A DNA stretch of 64,000 nucleotides from Flavobacterium rakeshii (GTDB lineage: Bacteria; Bacteroidota; Bacteroidia; Flavobacteriales; Flavobacteriaceae), in assembly GCF_009741375.1 (NCBI RefSeq), contig NZ_WOWP01000034.1, positions 62,001-126,000 of the forward strand, read 5' to 3'. The position numbers were made by a program, and so were the translations under genes. Below the pieces are notes generated by a model that was given only the letters and a program-made list of their open reading frames with translations, was not told the origin of the DNA and made no database searches. Shown piece by piece: positions 50,071-58,812 of the stretch. The stretch's first letter is position 1. Each line of letters opens with the position of its first letter.

Positions 50071-51399
50071 ATGAGAACCAAATCGTTAAAGAAAAATAAA
50101 ATCAATGTAATAACCCTGGGCTGTTCTAAAAATGTTTATGACAGCGAAGTGCTTATGGGCCAGCTTAAAGCAAGCGGCAAAGATGTTACCCACGAAGCTC
50201 CGGCTGAAGAGGAAGGAAACATCATTGTAATAAACACCTGCGGTTTTATTGATAATGCAAAAGAGGAATCGGTTAACATGATCCTTAATTATGCTGATAA
50301 AAAGGAACAGGGAATTGTAGACAAGGTTTTTGTTACAGGATGCCTTTCTGAACGATACAAGCCCGATTTGATGAAGGAAATTCCTAATATTGACCAGTAT
50401 TTTGGTACAACCGAGCTACCATTACTGCTTAAAGCACTAGGAGCCGATTATAAACACGAACTTCTTGGGGAACGCTTAACCACTACCCCAAAAAACTACG
50501 CTTACCTTAAAATTGCCGAAGGTTGTGACCGCCCTTGCAGTTTTTGCGCTATCCCTTTAATGAGGGGTAAACACGTTTCCCAACCTATTGAAAAACTGGT
50601 TAAGGAAGCCGAAGGTTTAGCTAAAAACGGAGTTAAAGAACTTATACTTATCGCTCAGGACCTTACATACTACGGTCTTGATCTTTATAAAAAACGTAAC
50701 CTTGCCGAATTACTTGAAAACCTTGCTAAGGTTGAAGGTATAGAATGGATAAGACTACACTATGCTTTCCCTAGCGGATTCCCTATGGATGTACTGGAGC
50801 TAATGAAACGCGAACCTAAAATATGTAACTACATAGATATTCCGCTTCAGCATATTAGCGACAATGTATTAAAATCAATGCGCCGTGGTACTACCTATGA
50901 AAAAACTACTAAGCTACTTAGAGACTTTAGGGAAATGGTACCGGGAATGGCTATCAGGACTACTCTTATTGTAGGATATCCGGGAGAAACCGAAGAAGAT
51001 TTCCAGATACTTAAAAACTGGGTAGAAGAAATGCGTTTTGAGCGTTTAGGATGCTTTACTTACTCTCATGAGGAAAACACCCACGCTTACCTTCTTGAAG
51101 ATGATGTTCCTGCCGATGTAAAACAACAGCGCGCTAATGAAATCATGGAGTTACAGTCCCAAATTTCATGGGAGCTTAATCAGGAAAAAATCGGTCAGGT
51201 ATACCGTTGTATTATTGACCGTAAGGAAGGAAACTATTTTATAGGGAGAACCGAGTTTGACAGCCCTGATGTAGATAACGAAGTACTTATTGATGCTACC
51301 GTTACCTACCTTAAAACAGGAGAGTTTGTTGATATAAAAATTACCGACGCTACAGAGTTTGACCTGTATGGCGCTCCGGCAAGTGCAACTGCCGAATAA
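50071..51399 (+). CDS. rimO: Ribosomal protein S12 methylthiotransferase
   Basis: 442 residues. N-terminal MTTase domain: NVITLGCSKNVYDSEVLMGQ and VINTCGFIDNAKEESV supply cluster-binding Cys. Radical SAM centre EGCDRPCSFCAIPLMRG with the canonical CxxxCxxC. C-terminal TRAM domain. ASNV-type features and the RimO-specific GCSKN motif distinguish it from MiaB. It adds a methylthio group to the conserved Asp of ribosomal protein uS12 using two 4Fe-4S clusters. Monocistronic. Confidence 0.96.
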   Translation: MRTKSLKKNKINVITLGCSKNVYDSEVLMGQLKASGKDVTHEAPAEEEGNIIVINTCGFIDNAKEESVNMILNYADKKEQGIVDKVFVTGCLSERYKPDLMKEIPNIDQYFGTTELPLLLKALGADYKHELLGERLTTTPKNYAYLKIAEGCDRPCSFCAIPLMRGKHVSQPIEKLVKEAEGLAKNGVKELILIAQDLTYYGLDLYKKRNLAELLENLAKVEGIEWIRLHYAFPSGFPMDVLELMKREPKICNYIDIPLQHISDNVLKSMRRGTTYEKTTKLLRDFREMVPGMAIRTTLIVGYPGETEEDFQILKNWVEEMRFERLGCFTYSHEENTHAYLLEDDVPADVKQQRANEIMELQSQISWELNQEKIGQVYRCIIDRKEGNYFIGRTEFDSPDVDNEVLIDATVTYLKTGEFVDIKITDATEFDLYGAPASATAE

Positions 51400-51404
51400 T
51401 ACCT

Positions 51405-51437
51405 AAAAAGCTAAAGTTCAAAAACTTTAGCTTTTTT
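51405..51437 (+). terminator. Terminator after rimO
   Basis: Long stem AAAAAGCTAAAGTT / AACTTTAGCTTTTT with a short loop and a T-run. Confidence 0.85.
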
Positions 51438-51482
51438 GTTTAAAAATTGATTAAGTTTGAATTTCTTTAAAGCAATACAGTT

Positions 51483-51932
51483 ATGAAATATTTTAAGCTT
51501 TTGGTTTTTGCCTTCCTTCTTTTGTCAGGATATGAATCTATGGCACAATATGGCTATGGCAGCTACTACGATCCTTATTATGGTTCAGGCTATAGACCGG
51601 GTGTAGACAGAAGGATAGACACCCAAAGAAACAAAAAAAGCATAAGGAAGAAAAAAGATGAAAAGCCTAAAGACCTATCGGTAGTAATGACCGAATATTT
51701 AGGCGAAGAACTTAAACTTGATGATTTTCAAAAAGCTGCAATAAAGTCTATTTATGACGAACGTAAAGATGAGATTTTGGCACTTTCACATAATGAGGCT
51801 GACACAAGAGATGTTTTAAAAGATAAATTCAGAATAATAAGTGACGAAATAGACAAAGAGATTCTTCCGTTACTTTCTGACGAACAAAAAACAGCTTATC
51901 AAAAAATGATAGACGAGCGTAACAAGAGCTAA
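51483..51932 (+). CDS. Small secreted helical protein, unknown function (Spy-like layout)
   Basis: 149 residues. Signal peptide YFKLLVFAFLLLSGYESMAQ, a short Tyr/Gly stretch (YGYGSYYDPYYGSGYR), a basic linker, and a helical domain of about 85 residues with ELKLDDFQKAAIKSIYDERK and a closing LLSDEQKTAYQKMIDER. This layout recalls Spy/CpxP and LTxxQ-type periplasmic proteins, where the helical pair binds unfolded proteins or metals; the match is only by pattern. Convergent with the radical SAM gene. Confidence 0.7.
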   Translation: MKYFKLLVFAFLLLSGYESMAQYGYGSYYDPYYGSGYRPGVDRRIDTQRNKKSIRKKKDEKPKDLSVVMTEYLGEELKLDDFQKAAIKSIYDERKDEILALSHNEADTRDVLKDKFRIISDEIDKEILPLLSDEQKTAYQKMIDERNKS

Positions 51933-51947
51933 CAGCCCTGCTACAAG

Positions 51948-54161
51948 TTACAATATAAGAAGCCCGTATTCACGTAAAGTGTTTACGGGTTTACTATACC
52001 AAAACAGTTCGAAATCATCCATTCCGTTAGCTTCATAACTTTGTTTTACATGCTGAAAACCGATTACTTTATTTTCTGGGTTAGCAGTAATTTGGTTTAG
52101 TAAATTAACCAACCACTCACCCTGCTCACGGTTTACCTGTATACTGTAACTTTCCTTTTTATCATGAAAGGTTAGTGAAGCGGTTTCAAAAGTTCTCCCT
52201 TTTTTGTTTTTGCTAAAATAAGACACCGTAGGCTTACCCCCTATCCATACTACTTTTGCAGTAGGCTTAACAGTAAACATATCATCTTCATGAAGTACGT
52301 TATATATATAATCCTCACTCACCTTGGTACGCGGCACTTTAAATTCAAACCAGTCCTGTAACGGATAGTCAAAACAAATGCCGTGCATAAAATTGAACAG
52401 TGATTTTTTGAGTCCGAAACTAAACTTATCGTGGTTAGCTCCCGTTTTATCAATATGCACAATATCATTATTAGCAAAAGCCCCTATTGCTTCGGTTTCC
52501 TTTAGCACGCCAAACTTTTCGGGATACATCCCTACAGGACTATGAGCCGTCATGGCAAACTGATGCCAAAAGCCCGACTGTAATATACCCAGCTCAAACA
52601 TTTGCCTCACCATTTCAAGTGAATCGATAGTTTCCTGAGCCGTTTGTGTAGGGAAACCATACATAAGGTAAGCATGCACCATAATACCGGCTTCGGTAAA
52701 GTTGCGCGTAACTCTAGCCACCTGTGCTACAGTCACTCCTTTCTGGATAAGTTCCAGCAACCTGTCGGAAGCCACTTCAAGTCCGCCCGAAACCGCTATA
52801 CAGCCCGATGCCTTTAGCAGTCGGCATAAATCGGCCGTAAAGCTTTTTTCAAAACGAATGTTGGTCCACCAGGTAACAGCCAGTTTACGACGTATAATTT
52901 CCAGCGCCAGTTCGCGCATTAGTGCCGGCGGCGCGGCTTCGTCTACAAAATGAAAACCGTTTTGTCCTGTTTGCTCTACCAGTTCTTCCATACGGTCTAC
53001 CAGTAGTTTTGCAGCAATAGGTTCGTATATCTTTATATAATCTAACGATATGTCACAAAAAGTACATTTACCCCAGTAACAGCCGTGTGCCATAGTAAGC
53101 TTATTCCACCTTCCGTCACTCCACATACGGTGCATAGGGTTTACAATCTCTATGACCGAAATATAATCGTCCAGCAATAAATCAGAATAATCAGGTGTAC
53201 CTACCTCGCTTTGCTTGTAGTCCCTGCACCCTGAGTTATCTATATAAGTAACCTTACCCTCAATCAAGGTAAAAGTACGCTTCAGTTTGTTTACCTCTCT
53301 TTTCCCTTCAAGATGCTCCACAAGGCATTCCACCGGAGCTTCCCCATCATCAAGAGTAATAAAATCAAAAAACTCCATTACACGGGCATCACTAAGCGAA
53401 CGGAGTTCGGTATTAGGAAAACCACCTCCCATACTCACCTTTGCATCAGGAAATATTTTTTTGATGTACTGCGCACTCCTGAAAGCCGAGTACAAATTAC
53501 CCGGGAAAGGCACCGAAAAACCAACCAACATAGGGTTAGTTTCCCGCATACGCTCGTGCAGTAAATCTATAAGCAGTTCGTCAATGTAGGTGTAAGGCTG
53601 TTGCAGGCTCTCGTAAAGTTCATCAAACGAATTAGCCGAACGCCCCAGTCGTTCTGCATAACGGCTAAACCCAAAATGAGGATCTACACAATCTACAATC
53701 AGGTCAGATATATCTTCAAGATAAAGCGTTGCAAGGTGCTTAGCCTTATCCTGAGTCCCCATACTACCAAAAGCCCAATCAAGCTCCTCAAGCTGTGCAA
53801 AGCGCGATGCCTCGGGCAGAAAATCTTCCTGACATATAAGATGGGAAAGTGTAGGGTTTTTACCCTGCAAAAAAAGCATTACGGCATCAATGGTTTTAAG
53901 GTATTCATCCTTAAGCGCAATAATACGTTCTGAATTGGCCGATGGTTGCAGGCTTCCTGCTTCCAACCCCTCCTCTATACGGGTAAAAAGATTTGCCAGT
54001 CCCTGTTTTGAGAAAAGTTTTAATATCACTTCAATACCTAAATCGGCCTGAACACAGCTAATACCTTTAGTATTAAGGAATCCCTTAAGGTATGCCGTAG
54101 CCGGATAAGGCGTATTAAGCTGGGTAAAAGGCGGTGTTATTAATAATACTTTAGTACTCAA
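51948..54161 (-). CDS. B12-binding domain radical SAM protein, unusual CX4CX2C cluster motif
   Basis: 737 residues. TTG start at 54161 (no ATG or GTG fits the conserved VLLITPPFTQLNTPYP opening of B12-dependent radical SAM enzymes). N-terminal cobalamin-binding-like region with VGFSVPFPGNLYSAFRSAQY and AKVSMGGGFPNTELRSL; then the radical SAM barrel with MAHGCYWGKCTFCDISLDY, where the Cys spacing is CX4CX2C rather than the standard CX3CX2C. Further on are FHFVDEAAPPALMRELAL and ISGGLEVASDRLL-type blocks (here AVSGGLEVASDRLL). B12 enzymes of this group methylate or rearrange carbon centres; substrate unknown. No partner genes nearby. Confidence 0.85.
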   Translation of the reverse strand: MSTKVLLITPPFTQLNTPYPATAYLKGFLNTKGISCVQADLGIEVILKLFSKQGLANLFTRIEEGLEAGSLQPSANSERIIALKDEYLKTIDAVMLFLQGKNPTLSHLICQEDFLPEASRFAQLEELDWAFGSMGTQDKAKHLATLYLEDISDLIVDCVDPHFGFSRYAERLGRSANSFDELYESLQQPYTYIDELLIDLLHERMRETNPMLVGFSVPFPGNLYSAFRSAQYIKKIFPDAKVSMGGGFPNTELRSLSDARVMEFFDFITLDDGEAPVECLVEHLEGKREVNKLKRTFTLIEGKVTYIDNSGCRDYKQSEVGTPDYSDLLLDDYISVIEIVNPMHRMWSDGRWNKLTMAHGCYWGKCTFCDISLDYIKIYEPIAAKLLVDRMEELVEQTGQNGFHFVDEAAPPALMRELALEIIRRKLAVTWWTNIRFEKSFTADLCRLLKASGCIAVSGGLEVASDRLLELIQKGVTVAQVARVTRNFTEAGIMVHAYLMYGFPTQTAQETIDSLEMVRQMFELGILQSGFWHQFAMTAHSPVGMYPEKFGVLKETEAIGAFANNDIVHIDKTGANHDKFSFGLKKSLFNFMHGICFDYPLQDWFEFKVPRTKVSEDYIYNVLHEDDMFTVKPTAKVVWIGGKPTVSYFSKNKKGRTFETASLTFHDKKESYSIQVNREQGEWLVNLLNQITANPENKVIGFQHVKQSYEANGMDDFELFWYSKPVNTLREYGLLIL

Positions 54162-54268
54162 AACAGTAATGGTTTAGCCTGCAAAAGTAGGAGATATTTT
54201 TGGTTTTTTATTTTTATTACACTCTCTAATTTAAGTATATTTACTCAAACCAACCGCAAATCAAAACC

Positions 54269-54739
54269 ATGTTATTACAATCCAGACTCAAAATACAGTC
54301 GTTGCTTATCCTTTTGGCATTAAGCCTGTCGTTTATCTCCTGTAAAGTTCAGCTCATTGCTCCTTATGATGACGGAATGGTACAGCAAATTGAAACCACC
54401 GCAAAAGAGATAGACCGCTTTTACCTGATTATGCTTGAAGTTACACCGGAAGAAGAAAACGGAAGGGCTTACGCAACATTCCAGGAACAGTACATTAACT
54501 TTGAAGTTGAGCTGAATTCATTACTCACCAAAAACAAAGTGAAGCCCGTTAACGAACATTCTACCAGGATATGCGAAATCACTTTGCAGCTTTGGAGGAA
54601 ATACAAAGCCGAACACAAGGAGCAGGACTATTTAAGTGATGGCGAAATTAAACTGAACCGTAAAACTTTTGACGACTTGTTCTTCGCCATGCTCTCGGCA
54701 GAAAAAGGAAAACAAATAGCAAACAATCCACCCGAATAA
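54269..54739 (+). CDS. Putative lipoprotein of unknown function
   Basis: 156 residues. LLILLALSLSFISCKVQ is a lipoprotein signal with lipobox SFISC. Mature part mostly helical and charged (TTAKEIDRFYLIMLEV; HSTRICEITLQLWRKY; LNRKTFDDLFFAMLSAEK). No family recognised. Two bases before the next gene, so the two form an operon. Confidence 0.7.
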   Translation: MLLQSRLKIQSLLILLALSLSFISCKVQLIAPYDDGMVQQIETTAKEIDRFYLIMLEVTPEEENGRAYATFQEQYINFEVELNSLLTKNKVKPVNEHSTRICEITLQLWRKYKAEHKEQDYLSDGEIKLNRKTFDDLFFAMLSAEKGKQIANNPPE

Positions 54740-54741
54740 AA

Positions 54742-55092
54742 ATGACAAACTTACAAACCAACGACCCTATATTTGACATCAACGAAGTATTGGCTCAAAT
54801 GCTGGGCACCGTGAAAGATACGGTAACAGACAACTGGGAAGAAGTAAAATCAGTAGCTAATGAGTTTTTAAACCGACGCAAGGAAAGGTTGGAGCTTTTA
54901 GCAGAACTTACCCTTACAGGCGACCTTCCTATAGAAAAGCTTAAATCAAGACTGGAAGATGAAAAGCTTGTTTTTGAAGCCGAACTGCATGCTATAGCCA
55001 TAATATCTAAAGCCATAGCACAAAAAGCGGCTAATGCTGCACTTGATGTTCTTTTTAATGCCATTAAAAAAATATTTGAGATTAAATTGTAA
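54742..55092 (+). CDS. Small helical cytoplasmic protein of unknown function
   Basis: 116 residues without signal peptide or membrane segment. Predicted helical, with the pattern NWEEVKSVANEFLNRRKERL, LEDEKLVFEAELHAIA and AANAALDVLFNAIKKIFEI. No family recognised. Operon partner of the preceding lipoprotein; a membrane-anchored and a soluble member may act together, which is only inference. Confidence 0.65.
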   Translation: MTNLQTNDPIFDINEVLAQMLGTVKDTVTDNWEEVKSVANEFLNRRKERLELLAELTLTGDLPIEKLKSRLEDEKLVFEAELHAIAIISKAIAQKAANAALDVLFNAIKKIFEIKL

Positions 55093-55223
55093 TTACTATA
55101 TTAATTAGCTTAATTGAATATTCAGTATTAACTATAAAAATTTAGTTAGTTACATATTTATTTATAAAATTTTAACATTTAAAGAACAATATTTATTTTT
55201 TTCACATAGACCAACTTACCCTT

Positions 55224-55739
55224 ATGAAATTTTTTTTTTACACAGCAGTAGCAATAGTCTGCCTTGCATCATGTAATAACAAAACACAGGACAAAACTTT
55301 AGCAAAAGCTGATATCACAACAGAAAAAGACACGCTGATTTTATCTAAAAAATTCAACGATAATATTGTTGTTGGCGATTTTGACGGAGACACACAAAAA
55401 GACTCAGCCTTTTTAATGCTTAATACTCAGAATAATCTTCATGCCATAAAAATAAAATACCATAGCGGCAATACAGATATTCTTGGAGGAGGTAATAGTA
55501 TAGTTGGGAATAAAAAATTTACAGATGCTGGATTAGGAATATTTAAAATAGCGCCTAAAGATCACATATACTTTAATAATGTTGGTGTTGATGGCGATAT
55601 TTTACGTGAAGAAGACGTAAAAGATGAGGACAAAATCAAACTTCCTAATGACGGAATATTTCTTCACTATAAAGAAAGTTGTGGCGGCGGAATTATATAT
55701 AATGAAAACGGGACATACAAGTGGATAATCCAGGAGTAG
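55224..55739 (+). CDS. Putative lipoprotein with FG-GAP-like repeat
   Basis: 171 residues. Signal FFFYTAVAIVCLASCNNK with lipobox LASC. The mature part has VVGDFDGDTQKDSAFLML, which resembles an FG-GAP calcium-binding repeat, and a conserved-looking ending ESCGGGIIYNENGTYKW. Probably on the cell surface or in the periplasm. Stand-alone gene in an AT-rich area; a weak promoter only. Confidence 0.7.
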   Translation: MKFFFYTAVAIVCLASCNNKTQDKTLAKADITTEKDTLILSKKFNDNIVVGDFDGDTQKDSAFLMLNTQNNLHAIKIKYHSGNTDILGGGNSIVGNKKFTDAGLGIFKIAPKDHIYFNNVGVDGDILREEDVKDEDKIKLPNDGIFLHYKESCGGGIIYNENGTYKWIIQE

Positions 55740-55832
55740 ATTTTAATAAGTGAATCTGGGAATTTTGCCATAATTCATAATAAAGTTTGCATTCATTTTT
55801 TCCCTAACTTTACAGGAAAATAAATTACTACA

Positions 55833-57422
55833 ATGCCGTCAGACTGTATTAGCTTTCAAAGTTCAGGATATTTTACCCCGCTTATTACCGATTACCTTAA
55901 CCAAAAAGAAAACCTGAAGCCGTTATACAACCGCTTCCCTACCCTGCAAAACTTTAAGCAGCAAATACAGGAAAAACAGCAAAACTACAGTAGTGATTCT
56001 CGCAGTGTTTTGGTCAATGCTTTAGAAAAGCAATATGCAGGCTTCAATGCTACCGAAGCCACAAAACACAACCTTGATTTACTAAAACAGGAAAATACCT
56101 TTACAATAACCACAGGGCATCAGCTAAACCTGTTTACGGGTCCGCTTTACTTTCTATACAAAATTGTAAGCACCATAAACCTTAGCAAACAGCTTAGCGA
56201 AACCTACCCTGAGTACAACTTTGTACCGGTATACTGGATGGCTACCGAGGATCATGACTTTGACGAAATAAACTACTTTAACTTTAAAGACAAAAAAATA
56301 AGCTGGAACAGGGAAAGCACAGGTCCGGTAGGGAGATTATCTACCTTGGGACTTGAAGCTGTTTTAGAGGTTTTTGAAAAAGAACTTGGTCCGGGCAACA
56401 ATGCTGCATGGCTAAAAGAACTTTTTAGGGAGGCCTATATAAAACACAGCAACCTTGCCGATGCTACCCGATACCTGGCAAATGAAATATTCGGTAAAAA
56501 CGGACTCGTAATCATTGACGGTGACAACACTAACCTGAAAAAGCTGTTTGTTCCTCATGTTAAGGAAGAGCTTTTAAACCAAACATCGCACACTAAAGTA
56601 GCCGAAACAGCCGATAACCTTAAAGATTATAACATACAGGTAAACCCAAGGGAAATAAACCTGTTTTATATAGAAGATAATATAAGAGAACGCATCATTT
56701 TACAGGATGGCGTTTACTATGTAAACAATACCGAGATTCAATTTAGCGAAGCACAAATACTGGCTTTACTGGAAACTAACCCCGAAAAGTTTAGCCCTAA
56801 TGTAATTATGCGTCCGCTTTATGAAGAGGTAATACTTCCTAACCTTTGCTACATAGGCGGAGGCGGCGAACTGGCTTACTGGCTGGAACTTAAATCCTAC
56901 TTTGAATCGGCTGGAGTTACTTTCCCTATACTGTTATTGCGTAACTCGGTACTGATTGCTACCGAAAAGCAAGCCGAAAAACTGGACAAGCTTAACCTTA
57001 ACTGGACCGATGTGTTTATGAAACAGGACAAGCTTGTGAATAAAAAAACGGTTGAGTTTTCAGAACTAAGTCTTGACTTTAGTGAGCAAAGAGAATTTTT
57101 ACAACAGCAGTTTGCCAAACTGCACGCTATGGCTACCAAAACAGATACTACTTTTGGCGGAGCTGTAAAAGCACAGGAAACAAAACAGCTAAAAGGACTG
57201 GATAATTTAGAGAAAAAACTACGCAGGGCAGAGAAACACAATCATGCCGATAAACTGGAGCGTATAACCGAAATACAAAATGAGTTGTTCCCCGGCAGGA
57301 GCCTGCAGGAACGAAAAGCCAACTTCTCTCAGTTTTACCTGGAGTACGACGGTAAACTTATTGACAAACTGTTTAGTAGCCTTAAACCATTGGAACACGA
57401 CTTTAATATCGTTGTGCTGTAA
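55833..57422 (+). CDS. bshC: Bacillithiol biosynthesis cysteine-adding enzyme
   Basis: 529 residues, full length. Blocks: TFTITTGHQLNLFTGPLYFL (about residue 88), YWMATEDHDFDEIN, TGPVGRLSTLGLEAV, YIGGGGELAYWLELKSYF. These belong to BshC, which adds cysteine to glucosaminyl-malate in the last step of bacillithiol synthesis. BshA and BshB genes are not in the window. Followed 77 bases later by ndk; a short AT-rich gap with a TACTTTTG promoter lies between. Confidence 0.95.
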   Translation: MPSDCISFQSSGYFTPLITDYLNQKENLKPLYNRFPTLQNFKQQIQEKQQNYSSDSRSVLVNALEKQYAGFNATEATKHNLDLLKQENTFTITTGHQLNLFTGPLYFLYKIVSTINLSKQLSETYPEYNFVPVYWMATEDHDFDEINYFNFKDKKISWNRESTGPVGRLSTLGLEAVLEVFEKELGPGNNAAWLKELFREAYIKHSNLADATRYLANEIFGKNGLVIIDGDNTNLKKLFVPHVKEELLNQTSHTKVAETADNLKDYNIQVNPREINLFYIEDNIRERIILQDGVYYVNNTEIQFSEAQILALLETNPEKFSPNVIMRPLYEEVILPNLCYIGGGGELAYWLELKSYFESAGVTFPILLLRNSVLIATEKQAEKLDKLNLNWTDVFMKQDKLVNKKTVEFSELSLDFSEQREFLQQQFAKLHAMATKTDTTFGGAVKAQETKQLKGLDNLEKKLRRAEKHNHADKLERITEIQNELFPGRSLQERKANFSQFYLEYDGKLIDKLFSSLKPLEHDFNIVVL

Positions 57423-57472
57423 AAAAGTAAAAAACATTAATAATTTATTAAAGTTATTAATGTAAAAACTAC

Positions 57473-57480
57473 TACTTTTG
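57473..57480 (+). promoter_or_regulatory. -7 promoter box TACTTTTG for ndk
   Basis: Perfect TAnnTTTG followed by CAC, 19 bases before the ATG at 57500. Confidence 0.6.
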
Positions 57481-57499
57481 CACAAAATTTAAAAAGACT

Positions 57500-57919
57500 A
57501 TGGCAACTAACAGGACATTTACAATGATTAAGCCGGATGCTGTTGAAAACGGACACATCGGTGGTATTTTATCTATGATAACTGAAGCTGGTTTCAGAAT
57601 CGTTTCTCTGAAATTAACTCAACTTACTTTAGCTGATGCTCAGGCATTTTATGCAGTACACAAAGAAAGACCTTTCTTTGGTGAACTTGTTGAGTTCATG
57701 ACAAGAGGACCAATCGTAGCTGCTATCCTTGAGAAAGATAATGCTGTTGAAGATTTCAGAGCATTAATTGGTGCTACAAACCCTGCTGACGCTGCAGAAG
57801 GTACAATCCGTAAAAAATATGCTACTTCTGTAGGTGAAAACGCAGTTCACGGTTCAGACAGCGATGAGAATGCTGCTATCGAGAGCAACTTCCACTTTGC
57901 AGGAAGAGAGCAGTTCTAA
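57500..57919 (+). CDS. ndk: Nucleoside-diphosphate kinase
   Basis: 139 residues, usual length. [18 protein letters not shown] opening, [20 protein letters not shown], and the active-site [20 protein letters not shown] with the phospho-accepting His. It transfers phosphate from ATP to other NDPs. Single gene with hairpin terminator. Confidence 0.97.
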   Translation: MATNRTFTMIKPDAVENGHIGGILSMITEAGFRIVSLKLTQLTLADAQAFYAVHKERPFFGELVEFMTRGPIVAAILEKDNAVEDFRALIGATNPADAAEGTIRKKYATSVGENAVHGSDSDENAAIESNFHFAGREQF

Positions 57920-57944
57920 TAAATATCCTGAACTGACAACATAT

Positions 57945-57974
57945 AAAAAAAGCCGCTTATAAAGCGGCTTTTTT
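57945..57974. terminator. Bidirectional terminator between ndk and the DUF721 gene
   Basis: Perfect stem AAGCCGCTT / AAGCGGCTT with flanking A and T runs. Confidence 0.85.
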
Positions 57975-57976
57975 AT

Positions 57977-58273
57977 TTATCTCAATATAACTTCTTTAAT
58001 TACTTCCCTTCCCATTTCCTCATTAATCATCTTAACGATTTTCTCCTTACCATAGCTAAGCTCTTCCCTCAACACTGCCGATGTAAGCTCTACATAAAGT
58101 GTAGTACCCTTTAGCATTATCTCACGGGTATAGTTATTCACACCATTACCCATAAGGTTTTTCCATGCATCCCTAACATCTATTTTATCGATACCTTTTT
58201 GCAGGTTGTTAGACTCTACAAACTGTTTGAGCACATCGCTTACCGAACTGTAATCGTTTAATCGTTTTGCCAT
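57977..58273 (-). CDS. DUF721/DciA-like small protein
   Basis: 98 residues. LNDYSSVSDVLKQFVESNNLQ, IDVRDAWKNLMGNGVNNYT and LREELSYGKEKIVKMINEEM follow the DUF721 pattern; the DciA members of this family load or regulate the replicative helicase in many bacteria. Its ATG overlaps the TAA of the upstream lipoprotein gene (TAATG), implying translational coupling. Function in helicase loading is inferred from family only. Confidence 0.8.
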   Translation of the reverse strand: MAKRLNDYSSVSDVLKQFVESNNLQKGIDKIDVRDAWKNLMGNGVNNYTREIMLKGTTLYVELTSAVLREELSYGKEKIVKMINEEMGREVIKEVILR

Positions 58274-58695
58274 TATTTCTTATTACTAAAAGGTTCTTCT
58301 CTTTTATAATGATATTCTATATCCTGCTCATTTTTAACAACAAGCTTCTCCTCGTTTACCTCAAGTATCTGCTCCTTCCATTCAGCATGGTCGGTTTTGT
58401 AACTAATATAAGTTTTATTTTCTTCTTTTGTAATAGTCATTTTTTCGCGCAGTCCATTAGTTCTGTACCCTCCCTCAAGTAATGGCATTACTTTTTGACG
58501 AAAACCTTCCTCGCCGCTTAACATAAAAAAGTCAATAGTTGAATTTACTTTATACTCCTTCTTCTCCCCGTCGGGCATTACAACTTCTTCAATCTCCCAA
58601 TAACCGTTTAATTTTTTTAAATCGGCCTTATCAATTTTTTGCGAACATGATACAGCAGCAATCGCTACAAACAAAAAAAGGTATAATTTTTTCAT
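58273..58695 (-). CDS. Lipocalin-like lipoprotein
   Basis: 140 residues. YLFLFVAIAAVSCSQKID is a lipoprotein signal with lipobox AVSC. LNGYWEIEEVVMPDGEKKEY is a lipocalin-like first strand seen in many Bacteroidota secreted proteins. Beta-rich. First gene of a two-gene unit with DUF721; two TAAATTTG boxes (58720-58727 and 58746-58753) lie upstream on the minus strand. Confidence 0.75.
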   Translation of the reverse strand: MKKLYLFLFVAIAAVSCSQKIDKADLKKLNGYWEIEEVVMPDGEKKEYKVNSTIDFFMLSGEEGFRQKVMPLLEGGYRTNGLREKMTITKEENKTYISYKTDHAEWKEQILEVNEEKLVVKNEQDIEYHYKREEPFSNKK

Positions 58696-58812
58696 GATTA
58701 GTTTTTAGTTATGAACAAGCAAATTTAAGCATTTAAAAATCTCTGCAAATTTAAAACTTGAGTTTAACGATAACAAGTATTTAATATCTTTAACATCAGT
58801 TACTATAACCGT

